DNA from: Cepaea nemoralis
Taxonomy: Eukaryota > Mollusca > Gastropoda > Stylommatophora > Helicidae
Assembly: GCA_014155875.1 (NCBI GenBank)
Contig: JACEFZ010017694.1
Span: 62,001-126,000, forward strand
Length of the DNA: 64,000 bases
Reading direction: 5' to 3'
Position numbers and translations under genes: made by a program. How positions within the stretch are numbered: the stretch's first letter is position 1; each line of letters opens with the position of its first letter. A model generated the notes under the pieces. That model was not told where the DNA came from, made no database searches, and saw only the letters and a list, made by a program, of their open reading frames with translations. This document shows positions 1 through 11,756 of the stretch, in pieces.

Positions 1-167
1 GATGAGAATTAGCAGTGGTTCGAATCGCAAAAGTGACTTATGAGAGTATGGAGCCGGTCGCTCAGAAAGTCGTGGCGTGCTGATGAGCGTAATCTAGCAT
101 AGGAATCAACATACAGTTGAAAGATGCTGGTGTTGACCGCAATATCCTGAAACAGGATGGAAACGCG
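1..167 (+). repeat. SINE fragment (family S1), cut by the window edge
   Basis: This stretch resembles 34733-34910, sharing the box-B-like GGTTCGAATCGC, the core CGCTCAGAAAG and the 3' part ending in a CCTG..A-GGATG motif. It is one of about six related copies in the window. It probably derives from a pol III-transcribed SINE whose head lies left of the window. It ends next to an A-rich and TA-rich tail at about 168-190. Confidence 0.55.
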
Positions 168-2021
168 GAAAAAAAAAATATATATATATAACATTGATGC
201 CTCAAACATACATTTCACTAACATCAAGCTTCCAGTTCCTCATTGATACTTACTAAACATCTCCATGGGAGGTTACGTCTGAAACTGGGTATACACTCAG
301 ATTGATTTATTTCAAGGTTCTTGGATCCCTGTGGCAAACATTTCAATTAAATTATGCTTATTAAATTTCCCTAGTGTAGATCTGTTCCAGGTACTAATAG
401 GATAGTGGCTTCAGTTCTCCACCCTCAGGTGCAAGAATAAGTTCTCTATGTTACCTGTCCTAAATGTTTAGTGGAACTTCTTGCAGGTAGTTGCTTTTGG
501 AATAGCTTTCTGCATCCTTCTATCCAGGTGTTTCAATCAAAAGTCAGGTCTGGATCTAGTTGGATCTAGCCATTACCTTCAATATAATTGAATGTTTTCT
601 TCAAACATAACGTCAGCAGATTTCAGGCTCCAGACTCGGTTTTTAATTTCCTAGTGGATGGCTGCTTATAGGCCTGTAGTTGTCGCTTCCTCTATTCGAT
701 GTGCTAATCTTAAGATGGATGGTTTAGTAGAGGATACCATGCCGCCAGTGGGCCGTCGTCTGTTTTCACGCTTGTTGAATGTTTTTCCATACACTAGCTT
801 TACGCCGGTCTCCACGCCATATTTAAAGCCTCTCCTTTCTTGCTTGGGGCTATGACGTCATAACCAATGGCGAAGCTCTGTTTAGATCTATGTAGAATAT
901 TTTTGTCCCCTTTAGGAATCAGAGCTCATTCCAGCTTTTTTGCGGCTCTCTTCGGCGGGTTAATATACCTTGACCTGTTCGACATAAGATGAACTACCAG
1001 CATCTGCGGTAGACATTTTGGATAATAACGTTTTTCTTTGAAATAAATGAACATATTTCAATAAAAAATGTCAGTGTGTCTTAGCACAGGTGTAAAAATA
1101 ATTCACTTCCATTTTATAGCAGAGCGTCTGTTATAGTAATTGCACGGTTGACGGTCGTGGTTCGAAATCGAATGGCCCTAGTTTGAAGATTAAATAGCAA
1201 AGTTAATTCCTGTGCAATTTAGGTATTAGTAATAGGCGCACTGACAAGCACGATAGAGATGTCTAAGATGACGAGACGGCAACTACGTACGTTGACAACA
1301 ATCGACGTGCGACACAGAAGCCATCTAGCCAGCGACCAAGCAAGACGCACGGTCCATGATGAACGATTGATTCCATCTGGTTTTAGCCGAATCCGTCAAT
1401 TATATAGACACTCAATATGTGTGAGGAAAGAGTTAGGGGTTGTTTTAAGCAAAAGAAAAAAAAATGATAATGTAAAAGGAACCGTGTAAAAGAATTTTGA
1501 GATAACATCAAGAACAAAAATGCCTTTTTTATACAGTAAAGTGAACTAAGTGACATGGCCATGATTTTGATACAATTTGACATGCCGACTTGGAACTGCC
1601 CTTTCTTGTGTACCAGAAGTCAATAAAGGATGCCAAAACCTAAAAACTACAGAGGCTGGCTTATACATTATTCTACTTTCCAAGAAATTTTTGCATTTCG
1701 TTGAAGCATACACCTTGAAAATTACAGCTGCTTTTCGACACCTATTTAATTCCTGAATTAAGAATATTTTTCATGATGCTTTACGATCCGGCTGCCATGG
1801 GCCTTTCTGCGGCTGTTGGCCACAATGGGTGGCGACACTGCTAAAATTTGACAGTTCACTAATTGTTATACCTGAGCCAAGTTTATGTTATACATGAACC
1901 GTGTTTATGTTATACCTGAGCCGTGTTTATGTTTCTTCTCCTTTTTTTCGCTGTCTCTATGGCGTAGGGATCACAAACGCAATTCGTAGTCCCGCACAAC
2001 GCCTTCGAAACTTTGAAACAC
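168..2021. other. No gene recognised; probable intron or 5' flank of LRR gene copy 1
   Basis: I see no coding similarity, RNA gene or transposon domain here. The open frames are short and composition-driven. A 22-bp tandem repeat present about three times lies at 1865-1930. If gene copy 1 has the structure of copy 2, this is intronic sequence between an exon 1 outside the window and exon 2 at 3015. Confidence 0.4.
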
Positions 2022-2044
2022 GGGGGGGGGGGGGGGGGGGGGGG
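2022..2044. repeat. Poly-G run of 23 bases
   Basis: This is an uninterrupted G homopolymer. Its length is probably approximate because such runs are hard to sequence. Confidence 0.85.
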
Positions 2045-2104
2045 TTAGCAGCAGACTGCCAGTGCATTGATTTTCATTCCTTTCCATGAAAAGTTAATGC
2101 AATG

Positions 2105-2210
2105 GTATGAAAGCTGGTCGTTGCGAAAGCAGTGGTAAACTACAGTACGTAAACTTGCCAATAAATTACAATCAGTCAAAGTATGCCGGAGTTGACTTCG
2201 ACGTCCATCG
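2105..2210 (+). repeat. Diverged SINE S1 fragment
   Basis: The segment aligns with the middle and 3' half of the SINE at 34790-34890. The shared order is GAAAGCA-TGG-AAACTAC, then AACTTGCCA, CAATCAG and ATGCCG. It is diverged and lacks the head. Confidence 0.45.
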
Positions 2211-2267
2211 AAGAACATGCAGCTGACTTCTCATCTTTCTTTTCTCCTATTCTTCTTATTCTGCTGT

Positions 2268-2379
2268 TGCTTCTTCTTCTTCTTCTTCTTCTTCTTCTTC
2301 TTCTTCTTCTTCTTCTTCTTCTTCTTCTTCTTCTCCTTCTTCTTCTTCTTCTTCTTCTTCTTCTTCTTCTTCTTCTTCT

Positions 2380-2414
<35 letters not shown>

Positions 2415-2435
2415 TTCTTCCTCTTCTTCTTGCCT
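2268..2435. repeat. (CTT)n microsatellite
   Basis: This is about 165 bp of near-perfect TTC/CTT repeat. It creates long spurious frames of Leu, Phe, Ser or Glu on both strands. Confidence 0.95.
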
Positions 2436-3014
2436 CCCTACTATTTCTGTTCCTGTTGTTCTGCCGCCTCTAACGTGTGGACAATCAGGTCTGTACGACG
2501 TCATATCAATGTATAGAGAAAGAATCGTGTTCATGGTTTCAGCAATGTTATATCCATCTACTTTAAGAAGAAAAAAAATGTAATTGAATTGTTCGTTGAA
2601 TTATCCCAGAAAACAAAAGCTAATTTTAATGTCCACTGAACAATATAAGAAATAAAAAATTTCAGCACCATTCCAGGAATAATCGATGTTACCAGAGATA
2701 TCGTGAAAAATATCCTCTCTATTGGCAAACAAAAGTCTCTTTGAGGTCATCACCGGAACGTCAAATAATACGGAAGCTATAGTTTCATTGATGGAAACTG
2801 CTGTTAATTTAACTAATTTTAAGAGAACCTCATTAAAGTTAGCTACTTTAAAAGAAACGTTATTGAAGGGAGGTACATTTATAGGCATTTTTTTGAGTGG
2901 AACTGTGAAGCTTGCTAACGTTAAGTATTTTCTATATAAGCTTGCGTCTTTCGACGTCTCCAATCTCTGTATTAGGTATGAGCTAGTCATGTCACATTTG
3001 TTGTCTGTCCTCAG
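2436..3014. other. Intron sequence ending in a splice acceptor before exon 2
   Basis: No gene is recognised. From about 2960 the sequence becomes paralogous to 41430-41480. It ends in a pyrimidine-rich stretch and AG at 3013-3014, directly before the LRR exon. The overlapping frames on both strands between 2600 and 3075 have no recognisable product. Confidence 0.5.
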
Positions 3015-3119
3015 GGATGTACGTGTAATGAAGACACTCTACAATGTAGCAATCTACAACAAATCCCGCCGTTGAATACAGGAGCCAACGTACGTCGGAT
3101 TACAGAAGTCTCATTTCAG
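3015..3119 (+). CDS. LRR gene copy 1, exon 2 (LRR N-terminal cap)
   Basis: This 105-bp exon (35 codons, phase 0 at both ends) lies between an acceptor (CCTCAG) and a donor (GTAAGT at 3120). It reads GCTC, then NEDTLQCSNLQQIPPL, then NTGANVRRITEVSFQ. That is the second half of a cysteine-rich LRRNT cap (C-x-C-x6-C) leading into the first LRR. The paralogous exon at 41481-41585 has the same length, phase and cysteines with mostly conservative changes, which argues for past selection. Exon 3 lies 14.6 kb downstream at 17745 because transposons enlarged the intron. Exon 1 with the signal peptide was not found and probably lies left of the window. Confidence 0.8.
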
Positions 3120-3975
3120 GTAAGTCTGTTTAGCTGCGGTTTATAAGTAATAAGACGACTTCTTTAGCACACCAAACATTTAATGTAGTTTAAGTTGCTT
3201 GATAAATTACTATTTACACATTATTATTATAAGTATGCAGATATAGCAATGCCTGAGACCATTGAAATAACATATGAATAAATTCACAATAGGTAATCAG
3301 CACTTGTAGAAGTAAAGAAAACAATTACATCTATGAGCACACATTTTAGAATAAGAAACGTAAGACTATAGACATATCGGGATTCGAACCTGTAGCCTGC
3401 ACGTATATTGCCTGCTTCTTCTTCAGCGATCAATTTAGCCGCCATCTTACCACTTCGACGGTTGAGTTTGTTTTCTGGATTGCTTCTCCCATCAGCAGAT
3501 TACCTTGCCGGGCTGGTGAACTATATTGTCAATCCCTGCTCTAGTCAAAGTTGTTCTCACCTGGCGGGAGGCTGTCATTTCTTGTCTAGCTGACCTGCGT
3601 CTCGGTATCAAGCATAATACCGGGTCACGTGGGCAGTACAGGATGAAATGACCTGACTGGCGGTGTAGCCAAGTACATATTCCTGTCATTCACAAGATAT
3701 AATGCATATCACACCTGTATTATGTGATAAATGAAAAGACAGTACTGGCCGTGTTGCAAAAGAGTTATTGTTGTCATTAACAACTAATCGCTTATTACAC
3801 ACCTGTTGTATAGAGTGATAAATGAAGTGACAGCACTGGCCGCGAAGAAAATATAATGTGGCTGTTATTGAAATGTTATAGTGTATAGTCACATTTGTTG
3901 TATTGTCAAGAACATAATTCAGGACATTCCCAGTCGCTTTCCATCTTTATTTTCAACAAACAGCGAAGCGTCCAT
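3120..3975. other. Intron 2 of LRR copy 1, left part
   Basis: The stretch 3430-3975 is paralogous to about 43685-44125 in unit 2, so it predates the unit duplication. No gene is seen. It ends at CCAT (3972-3975), the left copy of the SINE target-site duplication. Confidence 0.6.
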
Positions 3976-4181
3976 GTAATATTTTTGTGTGCATATCCCT
4001 TACAGGACGTTGCAGTCAACATCAACATTTTTCAGCTGCTGTTGATGTACTAGGCAGGATTACGCTCAGTAGTTTGCCATTGCATTCTGAGCGACCGGCT
4101 CACATACCCAGTAAGTTACCAACGCGGCGAGAACCGCTACCGATTCTCGTGCAGGTTACGTTACTCATGAGAATATACGGG
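3976..4181 (-). repeat. SINE S1, 3' part (split by the gypsy block)
   Basis: Read on the minus strand this matches the SINE at 34710-34912 from the middle to the tail, including GGTCGCTCAGAA, TGGCAAACTACTGAGCG and TCCTGTAAGGGATATG. Its tail abuts CCAT. The missing 5' part sits at 17215-17260 beyond the gypsy block. The two halves are interrupted precisely, with ACGGG repeated at 4177-4181 and 17215-17219. Unit 2 has no SINE at the paralogous site. Confidence 0.75.
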
Positions 4182-4675
4182 TATATACATCATTAATGGA
4201 AATCTAATACATATTTAATAGTAAACTAATTAATTACATAACTCCAACGATGATGTGCGCGTTGACGTCCCTTCGTTCGTGTGTTATGCCATGAATGTTA
4301 AAGTTAGTATGGCTGTCTCTTGAGTGTTGTCGTCGATGTTGTTCTGTTTCGGCTGTTTGCACAGTTTTGTAGTAATAGCAAGTATGGATTGCTCTCACCG
4401 TCCCGTATAAAATATTACAGTGTTCAGAGTCAGTTCACTGGTTGATATCATTGGTTAAACTGAACACAGTTATTGTTTCTTGCTGGAATCGTTCTAGAGC
4501 TTAGGCATTTGATGGTATAGTTCTTACAATCTGGCTCTTCAAGTATGTTTATAGGTGTCGTAATTAAACTAATCACTGAGAGTACTCTAGCAGGTGTAGA
4601 GTCACACTGATATATGTAACGAACTAAAAGTATCACAGTTTATAGTGTGGCTACTGGCCAATGTGATCAGAGTCA

Positions 4676-6725
4676 TTCTACTGGCGCATTTGTCTGCCGT
4701 GATAAAAGGTCAGCCACTAAGTTATCGGTGCCCTTAATATGGCGAATTTCGAAGTCAAAGTCCTGAAGTAGAAGACACCATCTTCGTAACCTGTTGTTTT
4801 TGGGCGACCCATGGTTAAGGACTAATAATGGCGAACTGTCTGTGAGGACCACAAAATGGCTTCCCAAGAGGTACTTAGATAATCTCAATATACAGAACAA
4901 AAGGCTCAAACACTCCAATTCAACTGTGGCATAACGAGTCTCAGCCTTCTTCAGTTTGCGGCTTACGTAGAGGATCGGGTGTCGAACGCCATCCACTTCC
5001 TGCATTAAACATCCTCCTATTGCGATAGCGCTCGCATCTGTGGTCAAAATAAAGGGTAAATTTATGTTGGGTAATCGTAAGACTGGTGGATTAGAAAAAA
5101 TATGTTTCAACCTACACATTGCATCATCTAAGCTGGTACTTTTACAAATTTTTGATGGATGATCTTTAGTTAACATATCAGAAAAGACTGAGGTGAGTTC
5201 TGCCCAATGTGGAATGAATTTAGAATAATAGTTAATCAGACCTAGTAAACTTCTAACCTGCTTCTTTGTGGTAGGTACTTCTAAATTAAGGATCTTGGAA
5301 ACAATTTTATCATCAGTCAACAATTTTCCTTCAGAAATTCTATGACCAAGGAAGTCTATTTGTGTATAGCCTATTTCAACCTTGGAAGGTTTGATAGTAA
5401 GTCCAAAAAGAGAGATTTGGTTGAAGACTTGTTTAGGGTGAGTAAGTGAGAAGTCATATCAGAAGAATGGACGCATATATCATCAATATAAGCAACTACA
5501 GTCATTAATTCCGTGTAATAACAATCTTGTTAGTCTCACAAATGTGGCCGGTGCGTTCTTCAGGCCAAAAGGAAGATATAGCCATTCGTATAACCCGAGA
5601 GGTGTTGCGAATGCTGTTATATGTCTACAAGAAGGGTGTAGAGGAACTTGCCAATATCCTTTCGCTAAATCTGTCTTAGAAAATAAGGATGATTGAGCCA
5701 TATCTAAAATAAGATCTTCACAACTGTTCATAGGCTCTGCATCCGTTGTTGTTCTGGTATTCAATATTCTATAGTCGATGCACAAGCGGATTGTCTGGTC
5801 TTTCTTTTTCACCAAGACAATCGGTGAAGAATATTGAGACATAGATTTTTGAATAATGCCATTCTTCTCTAAATCTAAAATTTCTTTATCTAAATTAGAT
5901 CTGTAATGGAGAGGAATAGAATATGGTCTACATTTGACCGGTCTCAGATCTGTTAGCACAATTGAATGTGTTATTCTATCAGTGCGTCCAGGTTTGTTGG
6001 AAAAGATCGTCTTATAGTCGTCTAGGAGCGTCAAAATGTCCTGTCGCTGTTGTTGTGTCAAAGTGTCAGAGATATGTATGTCCTTTATACTTCCGTCGTC
6101 AGTCATAATTGGCACAGGGATTTCAGTATTGTCCATGTCTGTCTGATTTATCACAGATGCTACAGTTTGTAAATTGTCTTCAATGTCATTGTCGTCGTCG
6201 TCGAGATCGATCGTCAGTATGTCGTCAAATTTGTCGTCATTGTCAATATCACAGATTGTCGGTAATGTCCATCTGTCTTCGTTGTTTTCGTCGTCGTAAG
6301 CGTGTGTCGTTAACGATGCTTCGTTTGTCGAGGTGTCATTCCGTTGGGAAATTGTCGTTTCGTCTCCGTCAACAGTTTGTTGCGTCTGTTCATTTGTCTC
6401 ATTGTCCTGTCTAGCATAGTATGGTTTCAACATATTTACATGGAATAATTTCAATTTTCCATTTACAGAGAATGTAGTAGGGTTATTCCCCTTGACCAGT
6501 TTATGACATATATCACAAGATGTACAAAATGTTTTAATGTCTTGGTCGAACTTTGGCCAATAAAACTGGTCAGGACAATTGCCCTGGTCATTTCGTATCC
6601 CATATGACCTCCAAAAGGGGAGTCATGGGCTATTTTTAGCACTTTGTTTCGATGTGCTTGTGGTAAACATATTGCTGTATCGTGGTCTGCTTTGTTGTGT
6701 AAAATCTAGTTAAGATGTTGTTCTG
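4676..6725 (-). pseudogene. pol: Copy A: integrase zinc finger (coreless), reverse transcriptase, RNase H
   Basis: The frames at 6454-5483 and 5323-4673 carry the end of an integrase (HVNMLKPYY), an acidic linker, RT motifs (CIDYRILN, TDLAKGYWQVPLHP, FGLKNAPATF) and RNase H (TTDASAIAIGG, SRKLKKAETRYATVELE, HIKGTDNLVADLLSR). Compared with copy B it has an extra base near 5501, just before the YIDD box at 5490-5479, and a missing base near 5425-5435. The RT is therefore broken into separate frames. The H2C2 finger lies upstream at about 6640-6510. The truncated 3' end of this copy is at 4182, about 490 bp after RNase H. Confidence 0.85.
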
Positions 6726-7476
6726 TAGCCTAAATGTCCACGATGCATGTTTTAGTGACTTTTGGTTTAAGTCCTACTAATTTAAAGTATGGTGCAAGTG
6801 TTGTATCTGCTTTCTGTTCATTACCAAAAGTGATGTTAGTTGAGTTTGGCGCTACTATTTCTAATGATTCCTGCAGTTGGTCGGTGTTGGTTTTGTGGGT
6901 TGTCTGTCGTGTTATTGCGTTTGTGTGTTGTGTGTTTTGTTGCACATTTACAGGTTCGGTACTTGGTAGTTTGGTAGCATCCTCAATTCGAGGTTTTAAT
7001 TCGGTCGTATCGTTTCTAGATTCGACCGCCCCTGCATTGTACACCTCGGTAAATTCTTTCTGAATTACCTCAGTGGTTGTCTCCCTTGGTATTTTGGCAG
7101 CTTGAGACAAGCAAGAATGGTGTTTCTCTTTTGCGTCGCTATTCGTGTGGTGGATACCGTGTTTTTGCTCCCACCTTTTGATTCTCTTTTCAGAGCATGG
7201 ATGTATGTTGGGTAAATTACCAAGTATAATATCCGCGACTGGATTTTCAAGGATAGCACACAATACTCTGCCCAGATATGAACGGTGTTTGAATTTCGAC
7301 CAAAGCAAGGGGGTATTTCTCTATCGTACCTGAGAATGTGCGACACGTCACATGTTTGTCTGTGTAGTCTTTAGCGTCTATTAATGTTTTCCTAACCCCA
7401 CAGAGAGTTGCGCCGGAATCACGAATTAACTGTGCACTTTTTGTTGTTAAGAAACCCTGTAAAAAAAACTAGCTTG
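6726..7476 (-). pseudogene. Copy A: protease and linker to integrase
   Basis: A retropepsin active site DSGAT lies at 7420-7406 (minus strand), followed by LCGVRKTLIDAKDY. The conserved flap/C-terminal block ADIILGNLPNI lies near 7230. A one-base shift between the two, at about 7265, places them in different frames. Copy B shares this shift. The linker runs to an N-terminal integrase-like segment (FGNEQKADTTLAPYFKLVG). The protease frame is +1 relative to gag. Confidence 0.7.
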
Positions 7477-8950
7477 CCTGTAGATGACAAAGCAGCGTTA
7501 GCTGTTTCATTTGCAATAGGGATCGTGTGTCCACAATGTAGTGTTGTGTCAAGTTGGAACTTCGTACAGGTGTTGCACTTACTGTCTGTTATGGTGTTTA
7601 TGATGTGTACAGCATTCCCAAGCTCGCTTTCATTGTCGTGTTGATTGTCACATTCATTCAGTGACTCAAGCTCTTCGTCAGACGACGTTTCTACTAATGC
7701 AGCATTGGCCTGTTTCAATAACTTTCGGCCTTCACAATTCCTTATTATAGTGACCCCAGCTATTGCAGAAATAACATTTAATTGCTCTGTGGTAAGCCAT
7801 GCGTTTAGCTGTTTGCTTCTCCACCATCTTTTGAGGTGTTGAGGGTAGGTGGGTGCTTTGTCGCACATCCCGTAACTGTCGTGATGGTAATTGCAATATT
7901 GGCATTTTACTACTTTACCGACATTGGATCGTGGTTTAAATCTACTCTGTGATTGTTTGGAGTATTTGGTGTTCACTACTGCAGCTGCTGTATCATTGTG
8001 ACTTATGTTATGTTGAAAAATATCCCTATTTGCTGTGAAAAATGCATTCCCCTTTGCCTCGATTTCCTGAATGCTCTTACAGTCCATTTGTTTTAAGAAC
8101 TTGGCAAAAGGTGTGGGGATGGTGCTAACTATTTTATCTATTATAATAAGCTCCTTAAGTTTATCATGGCTATTGTTGGTTTTAGCCGAGTTAATCCATT
8201 TTGTGCATATGTCTTGGACTGTACTGACATAATCTATAAAGGTTTGGTTTGGTTGTGGAGATAATTTGGCAAATTGTTGTTGGTAACCTGCAGTGTCTAA
8301 AGAAAAATGTTGGAGAATGCGTTGTTTTAGGTACTCATAGTCTTTTCGCATTTCCTGTGGTATTGTCTCTATTACTTTCAGTGGTTCAAGAGCTAAGTTT
8401 CCTCATTAGAATAAATGCCCAATCTGATTTACTGATTTTATGATGAGACATGAGACACTCAAAATTTTCTAAGTAGGCGGAGATGGAATCTCCATGAACA
8501 GAAAGCCTTCACGAGACCTTTATATTTATTATATTTTTGTTCTTCTTCTTTGCTTCTTAACTTATTTATTGATATCTCTGTAGTTGGACTCCATTTCCAT
8601 CTGTTTTAGTTTAATCTGTGTCTCGGCATTTAACTGGGCCTGTTTGGCGGCGGCCTCAAGCTCCATCTGTTTCTCCTGAGCCTGCAATTGTCATTTTCTT
8701 CTCTTCTGCATTAATTTGCATTTGCAATTTCTTTTCTTCGGCTTGCATTTGAATTTTCTTTTCATTCTGCTTGCATTTGCAATTTTCTTTTCTTCGGCCT
8801 CCATTTGCAAGTTTCCTTTCTTCTCGTTCTATCGCTCTTTCTTCACGGGCAATAGTTTTCTGCGTGTGTTTTCTGTGCCCATTCTGACAGTTTCTCTTCT
8901 TTATAACCTAACTTTATTCCTTGCTCAATGCATTTATCTAAACTAGACAT
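7419..8950 (-). pseudogene. gag: Copy A: gag
   Basis: The start Met is at 8950 (MSSLDKCIEQGIKLGY). A charged coiled-coil region of REER and KKLQM repeats follows, then a capsid-like region from about 8480 (SDWAFILMR, ALEPLKVIETIPQEM, MRKDYEYLKQRILQHF). A CCHC-type knuckle (CYFCNSWGHYNK) lies near 7765 in a frame different from the sequence after it. Gag ends at 7419. Several one-base breaks in the N-terminal half and at the knuckle interrupt the frame, and the break near 8403 is shared with copy B. Confidence 0.7.
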
Positions 8951-9683
8951 TTTGTGTTTTACTTGTTTGTTAAGTTTATAGAGTTAAATCCCTTAGAAAA
9001 ATATGTTGTGTGGTCGAAAATTTGGTTAACTCCCCTAATTATTAATGTGTAAATCAAAATGCAAGGTTATGTTGGTGACAAGGTTATGAATATGCAAAGA
9101 AATCAATATGATACAAAATAATACATTGATGAAACATGAGAAGTACAGCTTAGAAGTACAATGAGTATGAGGTGAAACTTAGCTCTTGAATTGAAGAACT
9201 CCTCGATGTTGTCTTGTACTCTCGTCACTGTTGGAAAGGTTTCATCGGTTGGACGCGGCACTTGTTGCGGAACAATCTGCTCGTGGAGCGAGAAAACATT
9301 AGTCACTGTCACAAAAAAAAATGTCAAAATAGTAACATGTCAAAAAAAAAATTGTTTACAGAATCAAAATAATGAGGCACTGCTGGAGGCAATGGTGAGA
9401 CATTGCCGAGGGACTCAGATTATTTCTATTTTATCGCTAGATAGCTACTAGTTTTATGTAAACTTGTAACGTTAACAATTTCTTTGATTTAAACAAATCA
9501 ATGTGTTACCAAAATCAATGTTTTATCAAAATTCAATGTGATATGATTAAATAATTAATTTTACATGGCATTTAACAGGTTTTTAAGAAAACATTCTATG
9601 CCAAAACCGGAAAACTAGCCCCCAAAAAAGCCTGTCATCATCTTACTCTTATCTAAATAATGGTTCGGGTTCATACAGGCAAC
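8951..9683 (-). other. Copy A: 5' leader between LTR and gag
   Basis: This is untranslated leader of the retroelement, nearly identical to 16036-16766 in copy B. It has no recognisable coding content. Confidence 0.5.
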
Positions 9684-10131
9684 AATACACTGTTCGCTAG
9701 GATATAGAACATTTATTGTATAAAGTGTACAGTTGGCGCAGTGGGTAAACAGACCCGCGCTCTCTTATATTACATATCACAGATAGTTAAACATCAAACA
9801 TATAGTTGTCATACAACAATCTAGCACACTATCTAGCCTAAGTATATCTATGAATATCTATGAGTCCCTCTCAGGCAGGCCCTGTTGTCTCTCTCCAGTC
9901 CGTTTGTCCTCTGCCGGTCTCCGCGTGTCCTAACTCGACACGGGCGGTAACTCTGTCCGAGTTCCTCGTGGACCCCGCATTAGGCGGGCCACATCAGTGT
10001 CCACGGAATCATGGACTTAGGTGACCAGCTCTTTCGAGAAGGTTCTAGATTACTCGGGTCCTGCGCGACTCATTGGTATCCCTTGGGCTGGAGTTGCAGC
10101 CCTTTACTATATGGAAAGTGAGGCGGTGACA
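9684..10131 (-). promoter_or_regulatory. Copy A: probable LTR
   Basis: On the minus strand this begins TGTCACCGCC directly after a polypurine tract. It contains a TATA-like ATATAAG at about 9771 and an AATAAA signal at 9717-9712, about 55 bp downstream. Next comes a segment complementary to a tRNA T-arm (GGTTCGGGTTC on the plus strand, 9662-9672), a candidate primer-binding site although the expected TGG is not evident. The LTR end is inferred, because no copy in the block is followed by anything other than internal sequence. Confidence 0.45.
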
Positions 10132-10133
10132 GG

Positions 10134-10149
10134 ATCCCTCCCTCCCCCT
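10134..10149 (-). promoter_or_regulatory. Polypurine tract before the second LTR
   Basis: On the minus strand this is a G-rich, all-purine run (CAGGGGGAGGGAGGGA). It lies three bases before the TGTCACC start of copy A. That is the position and composition expected for the plus-strand primer of an LTR retrotransposon, and it supports the 10131 boundary. Confidence 0.65.
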
Positions 10150-11259
10150 GACATGATTTGTTGTTGGGTAATTAGATCCGTTCTAATTCTGTCACCGAAT
10201 CACATAAAGTTGGTGTTTGTAGTTTGGTGGATAGTAACCTGGTAACCTACCTACTAGCACTAAAAACTCATGTATTCTACCATACAACACTTCTCTGATT
10301 TGGTGCAGAGATCCCTGTCTCTCGTGTGCTTAAATATGCTTATCAGACCGAAGTTACGTGGCGTTTTAGTAGTTGTATTTACAACTCGCCCTTCTCATAG
10401 TACCCGAAATGGTACCCAGACAAATAACCCCTATATAACAGAGGGTTAACAAGACCGAAGTCTTGGCTAAATAAGTACACCTTCAAATCTTGATCTGTGT
10501 GTGTATTTCTATACACTTTTACTCCCGTATGTTATATAATGCTAAATATGTAGTTACCTTGTTCTTTTATCCCCCTCAGACTACATGTGTCCCTGTTGGC
10601 TTGTTAGTGTGTTAACTAATAAGTTGATGTATTCTAATAAAGTGACTGTATTTTAAATTGATAGTGTTGAGTTTTGAGGTTTGTGTAACGTGCGTGCTGA
10701 ATGTGTGGTGTAATTCCAAGCGTCACGAGTTGGGATAACCTCAATCATGTAATACTGCACTGTGTGCAATACCTGACTAGGCATTCCAAGTAGTGGTGCT
10801 TAGATGTATCCTAACTGCTAAACTAAGTATATTACAATAACTACTAAATTAAACTCACTACTAAACTAAGTTCTACACATGTATTGACAAATTAGACAAG
10901 TCATGCACTTTTACATGGAAGACGCAGACAAATTACAATGAATACGTTTTGCGTACAATTTGTCCGCCAAGTGTATCGTTCTCTCATTTAATCCTTTCAC
11001 GCAGTCATTCACTCATCTGTCATTCAAAATAGTAATTGGCTAAAATATATATTTAAAGTTGAGGTAAGCGTTATTGCCCTTAGAAAAAATGGGCTAGGCG
11101 ATATTTGCCCTTTAAGAAAATACGTACTTTTTGTACGATGAATGAAAAATAGGTTATAATTTAACTAGAGACACTTGTATAGGACGGTTATTTAGCCTAT
11201 GAATGGTACCGTCTGTAATATTAAAGTAGAATATGTACAAGTTACAGGTTAACACAATT
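10150..11259 (-). other. 3' internal region of the first gypsy unit (spacer between copies)
   Basis: This is sequence present once, between RNase H of copy B and the polypurine tract. It has no sizeable open frame on either strand. On the plus strand it contains TGTCACCG at 10190, TATATAA at 10432 and AATAAA at 10636-10641. That combination resembles a small LTR in opposite orientation, but nothing else supports it. Confidence 0.4.
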
Positions 11260-11756
11260 TATATACATCATTAATGGAAATATAATACATATTTAATAGT
11301 AAACTAATTAATTAAATAACTCCAACGATGATGTGCGCGTTGACGTTCCTTCGTTCGTGTGTTATGCCATGAATGTTAAAGTTAGTATGGCTGTCTCTTG
11401 AGTGTTGTCGTCGCTGTTGTTCTGTTTCGGCTGTTTGCAAAGATTTGTAGCAACAGCAAGTATGGATTGCTCTCACCTGTCCCGTATGAAATATTACAGT
11501 GTTCAGAGATCAGTTCACTGGTTGATATCATTGGTTGAAACTGAACACAGTTATTGTTTCTTGCTGGAATCGTTCTAGAGCTTAGGCATTTGATGGTATA
11601 GTTCTTACAATCTAGCTCTTCAAGTATGTTTATAGGTGTCGTAATTAACCTAATCACTGAGAGTACTCTAGCAGGTGTAGAGTCACACTGATATATGTAA
11701 CGGAACTAAAAGTATCACAGTTTATAGTGTGGCTACTGGCCAATGTGATCAGAGTC

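Noticed and set aside
2183..2534. Poly-Leu, poly-Phe and poly-Glu proteins
   Set aside because: They are translations of a (CTT)n microsatellite on both strands.
2601..3075. Overlapping frames of 117 and 129 codons on both strands upstream of exon 2
   Set aside because: No domain and no paralogue in unit 2, and the plus-strand one overlaps the real exon in another frame.
6109..7063. Plus-strand frames across the gypsy copies (also 13192-15024)
   Set aside because: They are shadows opposite the clearly coding minus-strand gag and pol frames, with no domain of their own.
9730..9760. tRNA-like box A (TGGCGCAGTGG) on the plus strand in the gypsy LTR
   Set aside because: There is no matching box B at the right distance downstream, and it sits in both LTR copies by descent.
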